A stretch of DNA of 64,000 nucleotides from Epiperipatus broadwayi. Its lineage: Eukaryota > Onychophora > Udeonychophora > Euonychophora > Peripatidae. This document shows positions 15,201 to 28,994 of this stretch, one piece after another. The position numbers and the translations under genes were made by a program. Each line of letters begins with the position of its first letter. The first letter of the stretch is position 1. The DNA lies in contig JAQFVV010000273.1 of the NCBI GenBank assembly GCA_028023455.1, positions 932,989 through 996,988 on the forward strand, written 5' to 3'. Under the pieces are notes generated by a model that had not been told where the DNA came from, did no database searches, and worked only from the letters and a program-made list of their open reading frames with translations.

Positions 15201-16440
15201 TTATTTTTAATAAATGTAAACCTTGCTGTGTGTGTAACAAAGAACCTACATATATGCTGAAGATAAATAATGCTATATATTTTAAAACATTATAAACTTT
15301 GTTTTATTTTAAATTTTATTATAGAGTTAAAGTAGAAATTATATTACTTCACATATAAAGACAAAATTTGGTTAAATGTGTTACACATAGGCAAGATGTT
15401 TACGACTTCTAAAATCAGTTTTTAATAATAATAAAAATAATATATTTTTTTAAAAAAATAATCTGTTCACTCCATCTTAACCTAATTAGCAGTAAGAAGC
15501 AAAATGATTTTAAAATTAGAATTACAGTAATTAACTGTTGCTCAAGATTGAAGGAACCAATTTTAAAAAGGATGAGAAATCAATAAATCAACAGGTATCA
15601 CTCACTTTTTTAAAAATATATTGCAAAGAGATGGGGGCAGTGAAATTTGATAAACAAGTTGGGTGATCAAAGGAAGGAGTGAGAAGAAAATATATAAACT
15701 TTGTTCAGCCATGTTGAGGATTTGCTTACTTACTTACTTATGGCCAAATTCTAATTTTAAAAAAGTCACTTATTTCTAAATCTAATTCCACTACTGCTGC
15801 TGAATTTTAGCTTTGAGAAGTCTACGAAAATTATATAATGCAAATCTGTGAGTAGTTGGCAAGAAGTTAGCTATCTGAAGCCTGAGAGCTGATTTACAAG
15901 ATGTGGAGATGTAAAAAGAACTGGTAGCCCAGTTGCTTAAGAAATGGAGATGTGAACCAAGTCCATGTAACCATGCAAGTAGCCTTACAAGTCATAGCAA
16001 TAAACAATTTCTTCAGATCTTATAATATTTTTAACTAAACCTAAACTCATAAAGCTAGCTAACTGAATGTAAGTGGCCATTTTATTAAATTATATTTAAC
16101 TCTCCAAATATTAAGTTATAAAATTAAACTAAATGTAACTTTTATTTTGTTCATTTTTTAATTTGTAATTTTTGCTTAATTTAATTTAAACCATGAAAAG
16201 TAAAGCCAAATTCTAGATTTAACTTATATGAATAAATAATTTATTAGTTATTAATTTTTTTTCTTTTAAATTAGATCTATTCAAATATTAGTTTAAATAT
16301 GTATTTCTTTATGCTATGTTTTCCAGAATGGTGTTTGCTAACATGAAATGATTATTAAGAAATAAGGTTCTCATGATTGTTTAACTGCTCGTTTATTAAC
16401 ACCCATACTGAACTCTTTTCTGAAAAGAGTAAATGTAACA
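12215..16440. other. AT-rich stretch, nothing recognised
   Basis: No gene or clear mobile element. Slightly more complex sequence lies at 14930-15140 and 15560-16010, but the open frames there are short and resemble nothing I recognise. Confidence 0.6.
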
Positions 16441-16442
16441 TT

Positions 16443-16445
<3 letters not shown>

Positions 16446-16525
<80 letters not shown>

Positions 16526-16536
16526 CCCCCCCCCCC

Positions 16537-16575
<39 letters not shown>
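16446..16575. repeat. Compound tract: (CT)n, (TA)n, poly-C, (AT)n
   Basis: About 31 bases of CT, then about 46 bases of TA, then about 16 C residues (16523-16538), then about 36 bases of AT. The two AT arms flank the C run, so the block can fold as a hairpin with a C-rich loop. The CT run is a mirror-repeat homopyrimidine tract. Confidence 0.96.
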
Positions 16576-16578
<3 letters not shown>

Positions 16579-16599
16579 CTGTTACAAATGTTTAAAGTT

Positions 16600-18055
16600 A
16601 GATTTGCTTTAAATAAACTATTTTGATAATATTTCGCAGAAAGGATAAAATACAGCCTAGTATTAGTATTTAATCTTTTAATGTTCCCCAAAATGATGTA
16701 GTCCTCCTTAACTTTTTATAAATGCCTATATAGATAGCTTAACAGACTAGATTCCATATATTCCTTTAGTAGCATGATTATATATGCTATTTTATGAACT
16801 GGCTCATGATGGTTTTATGGAAAGAAACTAATGTTTTGCATCTGAATCATAGTTATGTAATGATGTAGTCAGCAGGGTGAGTGTGTCTTGGGAAGCACAT
16901 ATGTGCTTATACTTCTTGATATTATTATTATATTAAATGGGTTTGGTTTAAGGTCACCCATTTCATTAGTTTGGACAGCTCTCTTTTTAAAATGGGTTTG
17001 GTTTTAAGAGCTACTCCATTATTTTTATTCAAGACTGGAGCACAAGAAAACAGATATTTTATTAGCTGTTCTAATCACCCAGAATTAATGATTCTTATTC
17101 ACAGCAAGAGTGCAGTCCTCAGGAACTGATTACTCAGTAATGAATCCCATGATCAAGTGCATTCGAGATGCACAGAGTCAGATTATATATTTGTATAAAT
17201 GCCATAGTATCTGAAGTCAAACTGCTAGCCAACAGTTCATCCCTCCATAAGTAAATATTTAAGATTTGATCTGAACTCGAATATAGTTTCATATGTTTAT
17301 TATTCTGTATAGAGATAATTCATAAAAATCATCTCTACAAAATAGAGTGCAAATCTATTATTCTATAGCATAGCATAACTAAGGCATAGTGAATCATGGA
17401 TTAAAAGTGAATAAACTTTCAAAATTGTAATAACAAATATTCACTTGAACAAAATGTAACTCCTAATATCATTCTCACCTGTGAGTGAGATAAAATTCAC
17501 GTACTTACCTGCAAGTCAGCTAATTTCAAGTATTGCATTTAACCTAATATTTGTCTTACCTGCAAGTGGAATAATTTCACATATTGAAACATAACCATCC
17601 TAACCTGCAAGTGAGATAATTTCATGTATTGCATTTCACATTGTTTTATTTTATTTTCTTAAATTTGGCTTATATTAGATTTTATTTAAATATAGTTACA
17701 TGTAGTGTCTCATTTTTTTGCTCATAAACCAATTATTAATTATTCATTACTTTTTAAGAATCACAACCAGATTTACTGATATCTATTTGTGGGTTAGATC
17801 TCTATATAGCTATACTTTATAAATGTGTTAGTTAATATAATCAAATGTTAGTATCATGTTGCACTGTGATTTTACTGCTGGCATGGAGATTAAAGAAATA
17901 TAAGTGTAGCTTCATATATGTCATCCATAAGGTGGTAAATCTCTGAGCATTGGTAAAGTAACCAGGGTAAGATTGTATTCGAGGTCTCAACAACTTCACT
18001 TCAATCAGTCTTGGGATAATTTACTAAAACTCTGGATTTTGTTGCATGAATGTGC
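16600..18055. other. AT-rich stretch with one short degenerate repeat array
   Basis: Mostly unannotatable. Between about 17477 and 17640 a block with ACCTGCAAGT followed by TAATTTCA and TATTG occurs four times with irregular spacing. The first copy is the most diverged. No coding signal. Confidence 0.6.
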
Positions 18056-18059
18056 AGAT

Positions 18060-21000
18060 ATGACTGTTACAATAATTACTAAAAGAATATCAATTAATTG
18101 AATTAATCATTGTAAAATCCAGTATTTGACTAGTTAACATTGAATAATTATTACTTTAAAGTGTACTATATTTGAGTTGATTGTCTTACGGTTTCTTTAC
18201 CTATTTGGTAAAGTATTATTTATTAATCTGTATTAAAGGACATTTAAAATAGTACTTAATAAAGTATTAGGTAATTCATATAATATCTATTTGAAATTAA
18301 AAATTAATGTGTTAATCTTAGGAAAGACTAGTTTAAAATGAGTTTTATCTTAATGTAATTTTACTAAGTAAGTTTAATTTTGCTGTTTTTAAATATTATT
18401 TATTAAGCTGCAATAATTTCTTTAGTTTATTTAATCATTTCCTAATATTTGTGTACAAAAATTAAAAATAATCAATTTAAAACAAAATATAAATGTAAGT
18501 ATTTGTGTGTATATGTGTTAATGGAAGGAAATTTAAAAAGAAATATTTAAAAATAATAATTGTGTTTAAAATATATATATTATAAATGGTAATTTTTAAT
18601 ATTAGAATGGTTTAATGATAGTCTGAAAAACTTTAGATGTAGAAAAGTTGTTTATTTTAAAATAAAAATGTGTTTGCTTTAAATTAAGCAAATACATTTT
18701 TATTTAATAAGTTAATAAAATTAATAACATTTTAATTAACTGTCAAAATGTCATGAGAATAAATCTATTCTTAGATGTAATTATTAAAAGGTCACGGTCA
18801 AATTTATAAGTGTGCAGCCTAATTAATCAAATGTTAAAATTGTTAAGAGTTTTTAAAAAAGGGTGCCCCAAGTTAATTACTGATTACCTGAATCATACTA
18901 TGTGGTGAACTATAGTTTTTCTGGGAACTACTCAATTAACTTTTAGTTCTATTCAAATTAACTGATAATTTAAAAAAAACTTATTTTAACTCTTTATTAT
19001 TTAATCAGTAAATAATTTTGGGCTAGTAACCTCCATAGTCATTTAAGCAAGTCTATTCCATATTTGCATGTTCACTGGCACTTAAACCTTATTTAATTGA
19101 AAACAAAATCCTCTATTGTTATGAAGAATATTTCAAAATGTTATGAATGCAAAAACATGCTGGAGACTGCTAAGGTGGAAAGTTATATGTAAGATTAATT
19201 TACTATCTCTATAATATATTTTAAGTTAATTCTAAACTTTTGTTATAAAACCATTTTATTAAAATTTTATTATTTATTGTTTGAAATTAGTTGCACAAGC
19301 TTATTTCCAATATTATATGATATTGTTTTTATATTCTACAAAATTTCTTACTTTAGAAGTAAAGCAATTTATGGAGACAATTTATTGATTAAAATACAGT
19401 TATTATTATATTGGAAATTATTTTTAAAAATTATTATAGTTTAATTAACCAAATGAATGTGATAATGTGTTCTTTTAAATCTATCACTAGTATAAAGGAG
19501 AAAATAAAATAGTCTTTTAATTTGCTTTGTCTAATTATGATAAAGAAAGATGTTATCTGATAGATTTTCTTAATATTTTGGAAATGACATTATATATCTG
19601 CATTACTTCCAAAACAAACTAGATAATACCTAGTATCATAATCAATTTCTTCATAATTTATTTATTGAAATTATATTTTATTGCTCTACAAAATGAAAGA
19701 AATAATTTGAATTTGCTGAATGTTTTAATATTACCAAAATAATGTCTCAATTTTATTATGGAACAGTTTGTTAACTGAATATTATTAATCCTGCAATATT
19801 TGTACTCTACACCACTTTATTTAAAAATTAAAATTGCATACAATGTTGTTCAAGATTGTCCTTCTTTCAAATGTTTTCTCATTCATTGTTTCCATTACAT
19901 TAATAAAAACTATGATATATATTTTGCTAAATGGAAAGGACTCCTCAATTAAAAAAAATATTTTCATTTTAAAAAATGAAAGAACATTCAACCTTCAACT
20001 TAGTTAAACAACATAAAAAAATGGAATGTATATTTATTGTTTTATGAAATTTATATATGTTTATTTTATTCGTATTTTTATAATTATTTTATATTTGCAT
20101 TTTTAATTATCATTTTATATAAAGTATATTATAAAGTATATTTGAAATAATATACATATCTCAAAAGGATTTGGTAAGAAAAAAAATTCAGGTAAAAAAA
20201 AATTTCAATTATAAATTATTAAGAATTCATGGAATTTATAACCCAATAAAATAAAAAAAGTGTTACTGTGCACAAAATAAAAAATAGGTATGTTATATTT
20301 CTATATGTGTGTAAATGGAATGTTTGGAAATTAGCGTATGAGTTGAGATAGCTTTTAATTTTCATAATATTTAATATTGCTTTGAAAGTATAGTGTGTTG
20401 GTTTGCATATATTTTTAAACCAAGTATATGTGTTATTGGCATATGAGTATGTGTGAAACCTACCTTTTCATTTATTTTAAACAAATTTATTTTTTATTCA
20501 TTTATCAATTAATTGGATGACGGAGACAGGTATCAATTGTTGTATTTAGATAAATCATTTCCATTATTATTGCATTTGATAACAGATAAAGCATGTGGCT
20601 TACTTGCTTTGGCATTGACAGATTGAGTTATGAGGTGCCTATTTATCTATTTATTATCATCCATTTTGCATTTGGCTTTGGATTAATAGTGTGCATGTTA
20701 TTATGTGAGAATATGTAAGGCATGTTCACCTAAACAATTATTTTTTAACTCTACTACAATTTATTGTAAGAATGTTAATTTATTGTTATTATTGAGTTCA
20801 TTTATTACTTTGATCTCTTATATACATTCATAAATTCAATCTATATAAATATTTTTGTATAATATCTAGCTATCTGCAATGTCATTAGAGTTATATGTCT
20901 ACACTAATTTTTAAATATCTCTTATATTATAAGTTTAATATTTGATATTTTGTGTACATAATGGCTAGATGATTAGTATTTTAAATAAAAGTGTGAAATT

Positions 21001-21985
21001 TTTTTAAAATATAATGTAAATGTCATAATTATAATTTTATAGGCTGTAATCAAGGGAATACATTTTATTTTAATTTAGACAAATATATTTGTCAGTAGTA
21101 ATTGTAATATTAAAGTTACTGATTCTAGTAAATGTTTTATTGTATTAAAATATTATTATATTGTAGATAAATGTTTTATTATATATTAAATATATTTTAT
21201 TGCCATTATCACATTGATTTATCCAGAAAATATAACTTATTAAAGTTTTATTAAATATTATTGTATATAAGACTACATTTCAAAAGTCACATTAAACTTG
21301 CTTATTTCATTTAATACTGATATTATTTTAAAATAAATGTCATGTTGATTTATCTTTATTATATGTGTACTTAATGATGTAGTGGATAGCATAAAAGGAC
21401 TTCTTCTATTTTCTGCAATATTTTATTTGTTTTTATTTGGTACAAATTCATACATGGAGTTATTAGAATAAGATTTGTGTATAGGTTGTATGAATATAAA
21501 TATTCATGTGATATGAATATTAAATATTTGAAAAGTGTTTTATTACTAGCTGTATGGTTATCTGGAGTGTTCAGATATTTAAGTATTTTATATTTTCTTT
21601 TTTCATTCATTCAAACAAAATAAAAGATTACAAAAACACAAGAAGCTAAGATATTTAATGTAAAAGAAAATAAATGGTTACTGACTTTAAAGGAGACAAA
21701 GTATTTAGTATCATAATTATTTTCTTGTAACAAGTATAAATATAAACCATGTGCTGTAAATAAAGTAAGAACCCTGTATGTAGATTTACATTTTATAAGA
21801 ACCTGAACTTTCAATGAAAACCTCAGATTAGACTTTAACAAAAACCTGATATTTTTTTTATTTGCACTTACTTTATATTATATTTTTTCTATAATAGGAA
21901 TTATACTTTATGGTGTGTAATATCCATAATAATTATGGTAATGGACAGCCTGAACTCTTGTTGTTTGAGGGTTACAATTGTGTGA
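18060..21985 (+). repeat. Left arm of a giant diverged inverted repeat (axis about 22.0 kb)
   Basis: Reverse complement of the arm at 22015-25840, with substitutions and indels. Exact anchors in order: 18221-18237 with 25675-25691 (17 nt); 18764-18778 with 25173-25187 (15 nt); 20851-20875 with 22805-22829 (25 nt); 21278-21296 with 22637-22655 (19 nt); 21370-21382 with 22557-22569 (13 nt). Anchor order is preserved over the whole span, with indels of up to about 270 bases. No coding capacity in either arm. Confidence 0.9.
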
Positions 21986-22014
21986 TTTTTGTTGCCCAAC
22001 ATGGGACCCAAAAT

Positions 22015-25000
22015 TCCAGAATTGTAACCTTCAAATGAGAAATTGCACTGACAGACACCATAATGAATACTAATTTTACACATCACAGAACATTAGTCCT
22101 TTTATAGATAAAATATAATATAAACACAAATAAGAAAATTTCAGATTCTTATCAAATTTAAATCTATATACTAGGTTTTTACTTTTTCTATATCTCAGTA
22201 TTTATGGTTATACTTGGTACAAAATATAATTACTGTACTAAACAAATTAATATTATTAAATGCTATAACCTCTTAAGTTCTTATATCTTAAATATTTTAT
22301 CTTCTTATTGTTTTGCAATTTTATTTTATTTTCTATAATGAAATAAAAAATAAACATATAAAATAGTTTAGTATCTAAGTAATTTAGATAACTATATGGC
22401 TAGCAATAAAACACACTTCAAATATTTAAAATAATTTTCATAGATATTTTCACATTTATGTAATTTATAGACATATCTTATTATAATATCCCCATGTATA
22501 AATCTTATACCATGTAAAGAAAGGTAGGAGGTAAAAAGAGTATTTTATGCTACTTTCTACATCATTAAGCACACTTGTAATAAGGCTAAATTAATATGTT
22601 TATTTTAACAAATGATAAATCAATTAAATAGACAATTTTAATGTGACTTTTGAAATGAACTCTTATATACTATAATGTTTAATTAAACTTTATGAAATTA
22701 GATTTTTTGAATATATATATATATGCCACAAAAGATAATATTAAAACTACACTATCAGTGATGTTTAAAATCATTGTGAACATATAACCCTTATAACATT
22801 AGAAAGATAGCTAGATATTATACAAAAATAATTACATAGATTTAAATTTATTATTGCATATAGAGAGTGAAGTAATAATATAAACTCAGTACCAAGAATG
22901 GACTAACATCTCTAAATATAAATTGTAATAAAGCTAGCAAAATAAATTGCATACTTGGACCTGCCTTAAATTTCCTTACATAATAAAACACACCCTTTTA
23001 ATACAAAGCTAAATGGAAAATAGATTGTGAGAAATAAATAAATTAGCACCCGATAACTTGAACTGGCAGTGCCTATGCAAGTATGTTACTTTTTTCTTTC
23101 ATGGAAGCACTTAAGTAATACAATGGTAATGGAAACAATACACTTAAGTGATTAAATTGATTCCTATCACCAAGCAGCATATTAATTTATAAATGAACGA
23201 GGCTTGAATTTGTTAATAATAATCTAAAAATAGCTTGCACCCAAACTCATGTGCACAATAACATATATATTTGGTCTAAAATATATACAAACCAATGCAC
23301 TATAATTGCAGAGCTATATAAGACATTAAGAAATTCAATAGCAATCTGAACTTACACACCAATGTCCAAAAACAATCCATTCATACATATATCAAATATA
23401 GAAAAGATGTTTTTATGCTGTTAGAAGTAACACATTTTTATTATATTGGTATATAAATTTTGGGAACTCATAATGATTTACAACTGAAAATCCTTTACCT
23501 GCATATTTTTCTTACCAAATCCCTTTGAGATATGTATATCATTACAAATATTTTTTATCATATTCCACATATAAAACTATAACTAGAAATGTGTAAATAA
23601 TATAGTCATAAGAATACAATAACATAAGCATATATCAATTCTAAATAATACCATGAATATACATTATACTTGTTTTATCCCATTTAACTTAGTTGAGAGT
23701 TGAATTCTTTCAGTATTCAAAATGCAAATAATCCTCATTATTTAAAGATGCATTTTGGTGGTCCATTCAGCAAAATTTTAATAAAGTAGTTATTGATATA
23801 GTGAAAACAATTGTCCAAACGAACATGTGAAATTATGGATTTTTTGAAAAACATTGTCTGCAATCTTAATTTTTAAACAGAAGAGATCAGAGATCAAGTA
23901 CAGCAAAATTAATAATAAACAGGTAACAAACAATTCCATAATAAAATTGAGACATTGTTTTGGTAATATTAAAACATGAAGCGAATTCATTTTTTTTTTC
24001 CTTTTTGTAGAGAAATAAAGTATACTTTCAATAAATAAATAAATCAATTATGAATAAGTGGACTATAATGCTTAGATATTATTTTGTTTGTGTTAGAAAT
24101 AATACAGATATATAATGATTTTCCAAAATATTAAGAAAATCAATCCAGACATCTGACTTTATCATAATCAGATAAAGCAATTTAAAATAGTATTTTATTT
24201 TATCTTTTAAACTAGTGATAACTTTAAAAGAACACATTACCACATTTAGTTAGTTAATTCCAGATATAATAATTTTCAAAAATAGTTCCTGATACAATAA
24301 AAGTAACTCCATTTTAGTTATTACATGGTGTGCATGTATTACTTTTTTCTAAAGTGAGATATTTAATAGAATATAAAAGACAATACCATACAATATTGGC
24401 AATTAACTTTGTGAACTTAATCAGTGAAGTATTGAATAGCTTTATGCTCTCTGATCTAACCAATTCATCTTCACCTATTTATATAAAAAGTAGGTTGAAG
24501 TAAAAAAGGGTTCCCCTCTTTTCTTCCAAAGTGTAAGCTTGTGGTTAAGACCTGTAGAGGTTCCTACCTTCACATTTTCATGTGCACACTCTTGAGGTTT
24601 ATAGCCTTATTAAATATTACTTATATAACTAAGTAAATCTTTAAATAACAAAATGTTATTGGAATGCTTTTATAGCTGAAGTTCAGATTTAACTAAAAGT
24701 CTATAGAGGTAGTAAATTAAACATGCATATAACTTTCCAGTTTAGTTAGTCTCCAGTATATTTTCATATTCATAACACTATGGATTTTTTTTACAAAACA
24801 GTACAGCTTTTGATTTTTCCTCATAATATATTGTTTATAGGCAGATAAACATGTTCAGGTGACAGAGACTTCCTTAAATAACTTTGAAGGTTTCTACCTC
24901 AACATTATTTTACTGATAAAAATAATAAATATTTAAAGTACACTGAAGAAATAATTTTAAAAATTAAAATTAAGCAGAATAATTGTACTTCTGCATTTTT

Positions 25001-25840
25001 GTCTTCCGAAACATGAGTGTGCTTATCAGGCTGGAAAGTTTGTCACATGGTATGACTTAAATATTTAAATATGAAACAAGGAGAGATTTTTTTGAAATTG
25101 ATTAACAATTGTAACCTTTTAACAACTATGTCATATATTTATAGATTTAACCTGGACCTAATATTAATTATAACATCTAAGAATAGACTTAACTTCATGA
25201 AATCTAAACAGTTAATTAAAATATAATCAATTTTAATAACTTTAATTATTAAATAAAAATTATTTGCTTAATTTAAAACAAATCTATTTTTACTTTAATA
25301 TAAACACCTTTAATTCATTTAACAGTTCTTAAGATTATAATTAAATCACTCTAATAAAAATATCATTTATAAAATATATTATTTATAAATATATTTAAGA
25401 CTTTTAAACAATCTCTTTAAAACATAACACTTTTTAAACATGCCAATTTTTGCACGTATATGTATACTAAACATGTGTAAGGAAAATAGGAAATTAAAAA
25501 TATTAATAATTAACATTTTAAATGACAACAAAACTAAATTTACTCACTAAAACTCATATAAGTTAGAACTTATTTCAAATTAGGTTTTCCTAATGCTTAA
25601 CATATTCAATTCTAATTTCAAATAGGTATTACATGAATTAACTAATGCTTTAGCAACTACTATTTTAAATGCCTTTTAATACAGATTAATACATAATATT
25701 AGAAAAAATAGCCAAAACCAATTCTATCTAATACAACCAACTCAAAATATAGTATATTTTAAACAAACATTTATCCAAGTAGAACTAGTCCATCTCTGAT
25801 TTTAACAACTATTAAATCAATTAACTGATATCCTTTTGGA
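22015..25840 (-). repeat. Right arm of the giant diverged inverted repeat
   Basis: Mirror of 18060-21985. At the axis GGTTACAATT (21970-21979) faces AATTGTAACC (22020-22029), leaving about 40 bases between arms, so this is nearly a perfect-centre palindrome in layout. Outer similarity fades at about 25820-25850, opposite about 18050-18080. Identity varies, roughly 65-80% in readable blocks by eye, so it is old. Confidence 0.9.
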
Positions 25841-25967
25841 ATTATCATTCAAATTTATTTAACACAATTATTTTATTAGTACTTTAGAGAACATGGGATT
25901 TTACAAAGGTCAAATTGATAAAGTTTATATTTAACTGAGTTTAAAAAATTTAAAAAACTATTTATTT

Positions 25968-26083
25968 TATTTAATTCCTTTTGGGATATATATATATATT
26001 GAAAGAGAGACAGTGAGATATATTGTATTTAATTCCTTTTGGGATATATATATATATTGAAAGAGAGACAGTGAGATATATTG
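25968..26083. repeat. Two-copy tandem duplication, 58-bp unit, spanning an AT tract
   Basis: A unit with AATTCCTTTTGGG, then (AT)n, then GAAAGAGAGACAGTGAG occurs twice (AATTCC at 25973 and 26031) without visible change. It lies just outside the right arm of the giant inverted repeat. Confidence 0.92.
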
Positions 26084-26089
26084 TGTTTA

Positions 26090-28240
26090 ATCTTGATGAA
26101 AGAGTTAATCAACTATTGAATTGAACAATGTATTATAACTTAATTTTTATATAAGTATATAATTATAACTAATAATATAACAATTTATGTACATGAAATA
26201 CTGTGGAAGAAAAATACTCTTCATGCATGCACTATACAATTGGAGTGTGAAAAGTAGTTTTTTCCTCAATATTTCATAAGTATATAATTATGTAAATTTT
26301 AACTCAAAATCAGGTAATTTATTTTTTCTCATTATATATAAAATCATTTATTGTAAAATAGTTATTTGCAAGTGATACTAGTGCAAGTAATTTTCAATGA
26401 CAAATTACAAACAATAATATTTAATATTTTCTTTTATTCCATTAAAAATAATAAATTCAATTTAATGTAATAAATAGATATTATATACTTTAATTAAGAA
26501 GTTGTATAAATACATTAAAACTTTATTATACATCATATTCATATGTTAGGCTAAATGAAATTTTGCATTTCTATCCAAATAAAAAGGTTACAATATGTAA
26601 GTGTTTGTTGAAATGTATACTGTTAAAAATAAAAGCTTGTTAATGAATTGCTCTTTCAAAAATTAAACCTTTTCATAGTTCAAAATACTTATTGGCTGAG
26701 TAAGTTAAAGTTCTAAACTTTTGATTGGTCAATTACAGAATCAGCAGTAAACATAAATGCATCTTTTAGTATTAGATTTGCTTTAGTTTTGTTTGTAAAA
26801 AGCAAACTAATAATTTATTAGATTATGAAAGTGAATGAAAGTTTTTTCAAAAATAAATTTCTATTTATATTTATGAAAATCTTCTATAGCAATGAATTCA
26901 AAAAGCATATTTATAACCTATTAGAAAATGCTTCGTACATCATTGATTTCTTTTTCAATTTTCTTTCATGTAAAAGTAAAGAAGTTTTATAAAAATCTTA
27001 ATTATTTTTTAAACTAATTATATATTCAGCATATTTTATCAAAATAATTTATAATACATAAAAAAAATATTTAAAAATTGCTGTAAAACATTCATTTTTA
27101 TTTTGAAAATCAAAACAAAGAGCTTGGAATGGTGAAAATTGTTTACAAGGACTCTCTTTTCTTCAAAATGAGAAACAGCCAATCAGCGTCTTTGAAAGTC
27201 TGCTTTCCGCCATTGTTAAAACATTAAATTTAAATATTATTGTTTTTTTACTTGTAACATATTTCTAGAGAATGCAGTATCTTATGGTATGTTTTAAGCT
27301 TTAAAATAAGCATAAATTCACTACAATAATGTAAAAATTATCATTGTTTTAGCCAATTCTTTAGTGGATTTGATTAAAATCGAACCTTACACTAAAATAG
27401 TTAATATATTAACCTTAATTAATATAAAAATATAATATAAAAATATAATATGAAGTTCATTTGTTAAGTTTGTAAGAGGTCTGGCCCAAAATAGAAATTC
27501 TGTCTGGATAAAGTTCAACATAATAACTATCAGTACATTGTTTTTTGTTTACTTGTTTGTTTTTTTCAAATATAATAGTAATGTCGATCTCTGATACGAT
27601 ATGCATGTTTTTTTTGTCATCGCTAAAAAAAGAATGACATTTGATTTTATCTCAATTATCATCAATTTGTTATTATTAATTAATTAGTACAAAGACATTA
27701 TTGATAAACATTGAATGTGAATGATGTTATGTGTCATTCATATGATAACCTCTTCACTAACAACTCCTCTCACTTTTTCTTTTTTTTGAAAGACCCCAGT
27801 AAGAATTTTAATAATATTATGCAATATTATATTTTTACTATTAAACTGTTATTCTATAGCATGTGTTAATAATCTGTATATTATTTATGATAAATATAAG
27901 CTTACAAATAAAATACATTATGAAAGTTAATACTTGAACTAGATTCTTTTTTAACTGGCTTTAAAATTTTTCTACTGATAAATGAGTATTGAATGAAATA
28001 TATCTTATTTGAATTCCATTTTTAAAATAGAAATTAATTTTAGTTGAACCATTATAAAGTAATGAAAATATATATTTTAAAACTAAAATAAAAATTACAC
28101 TAACTTTTAATAAAATTTCATGCAAATAAAATTTTACTTGCATTTATAAAAGCAATTGACATTAACTAGTAAACACTATTTCCATTTTAATTGCAAATAC
28201 CATTTTTAAAACTTGACTTTTTAGAATCAAGTATTTTCAA
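26090..28240. other. AT-rich stretch with CCAAT-type words
   Basis: No gene seen. It contains ATTGGCTGAG (26691), TGATTGGTCAAT (26722) and AGCCAATCAGCG (27177), which match the CCAAT-box core on both strands. No downstream open reading frame or exon supports a promoter, so these may be chance. Confidence 0.4.
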
Positions 28241-28249
28241 ATAAAATAT

Positions 28250-28994
28250 AACTGTGCTAAAACATGGAATGATCCACAACATATGATGTCGCTGCCACTA
28301 TTGGAAAACAAATATGCAAAAGATTTGGATAAAGAATTTTTATCAGTACATTTGTATAAAAGGTGGGATGATTGTGTTAGGATTTATCAGCATTATAGTG
28401 GTAATGAATGGGATAAAATAATAGATTTATTAACAAAGAATAGGGAATTAGAGAGATGGAGAATTAGTATGGAGAGTAAAAAGAGTTTAAATATATATAT
28501 ATATAGAAGTAAACAGAGTATTAGGTGTGAGTTAATTTATGATAATAGTAAGGACAGTAGTTTATTGTTTAAGTCTCGAACAAGATCTTTAGCAACAAGA
28601 GAATATACATGTAAATGGACAAATATGGGTGATTTAGTCTATAAATTGTGTAAGGAAGGAATAGAAAATATTAGACATCTGTTAATTGAATGAAAATGCT
28701 TGAAAACAGAAAGGGTACAAATAATGAAGTTATGCAAGAATAAATATGAAAAAAATAATTATACAGAAAATGGATTACAGGTTTTTATGCTGGGTTTGGG
28801 AAAAGATAAGGGGGATTTAGATATAAAAGTCATAGTGTTGATAAAGATTATGTTGTGTTAATGGGATGGAGCAGAATATGGGAAAACTTAGAGTGGGGAA
28901 TGGAAAAAATGTGGCTAACAGGTTTCTCTGGGCATAATTGCTGAGAGATTCGTGACTCCGTTTAAGGAGAAGCCATAGTACATCACATCACATC
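28250..28994 (+). pseudogene. 3' fragment of a non-LTR retrotransposon (C-terminal ORF2 end and tail)
   Basis: An open frame runs from upstream of 28283 to 28693. In-frame codons before the first ATG read KTWNDPQH, so the ATG is internal. The peptide ends LCKEGIENIRHLLIE followed by a stop. LINE ORF2 proteins often end in a zinc-knuckle-like Cys-Cys-His-Cys segment of the form C..C......HLL.EC. Here the last Cys is replaced by the stop, while further codons (CLKTERVQIMK) resume in frame after it. The 3' region continues to a tail of CATCA repeats at about 28978-28994, typical of a LINE 3' terminus. The clade was not resolved; it is not the same segment as the LINE at 35.5-37.4 kb. Confidence 0.65.

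Noticed and set aside
16371-16691. 106-codon open frame on minus with YI and ER runs
   Set aside because: Translation of the CT/TA/C compound tract.
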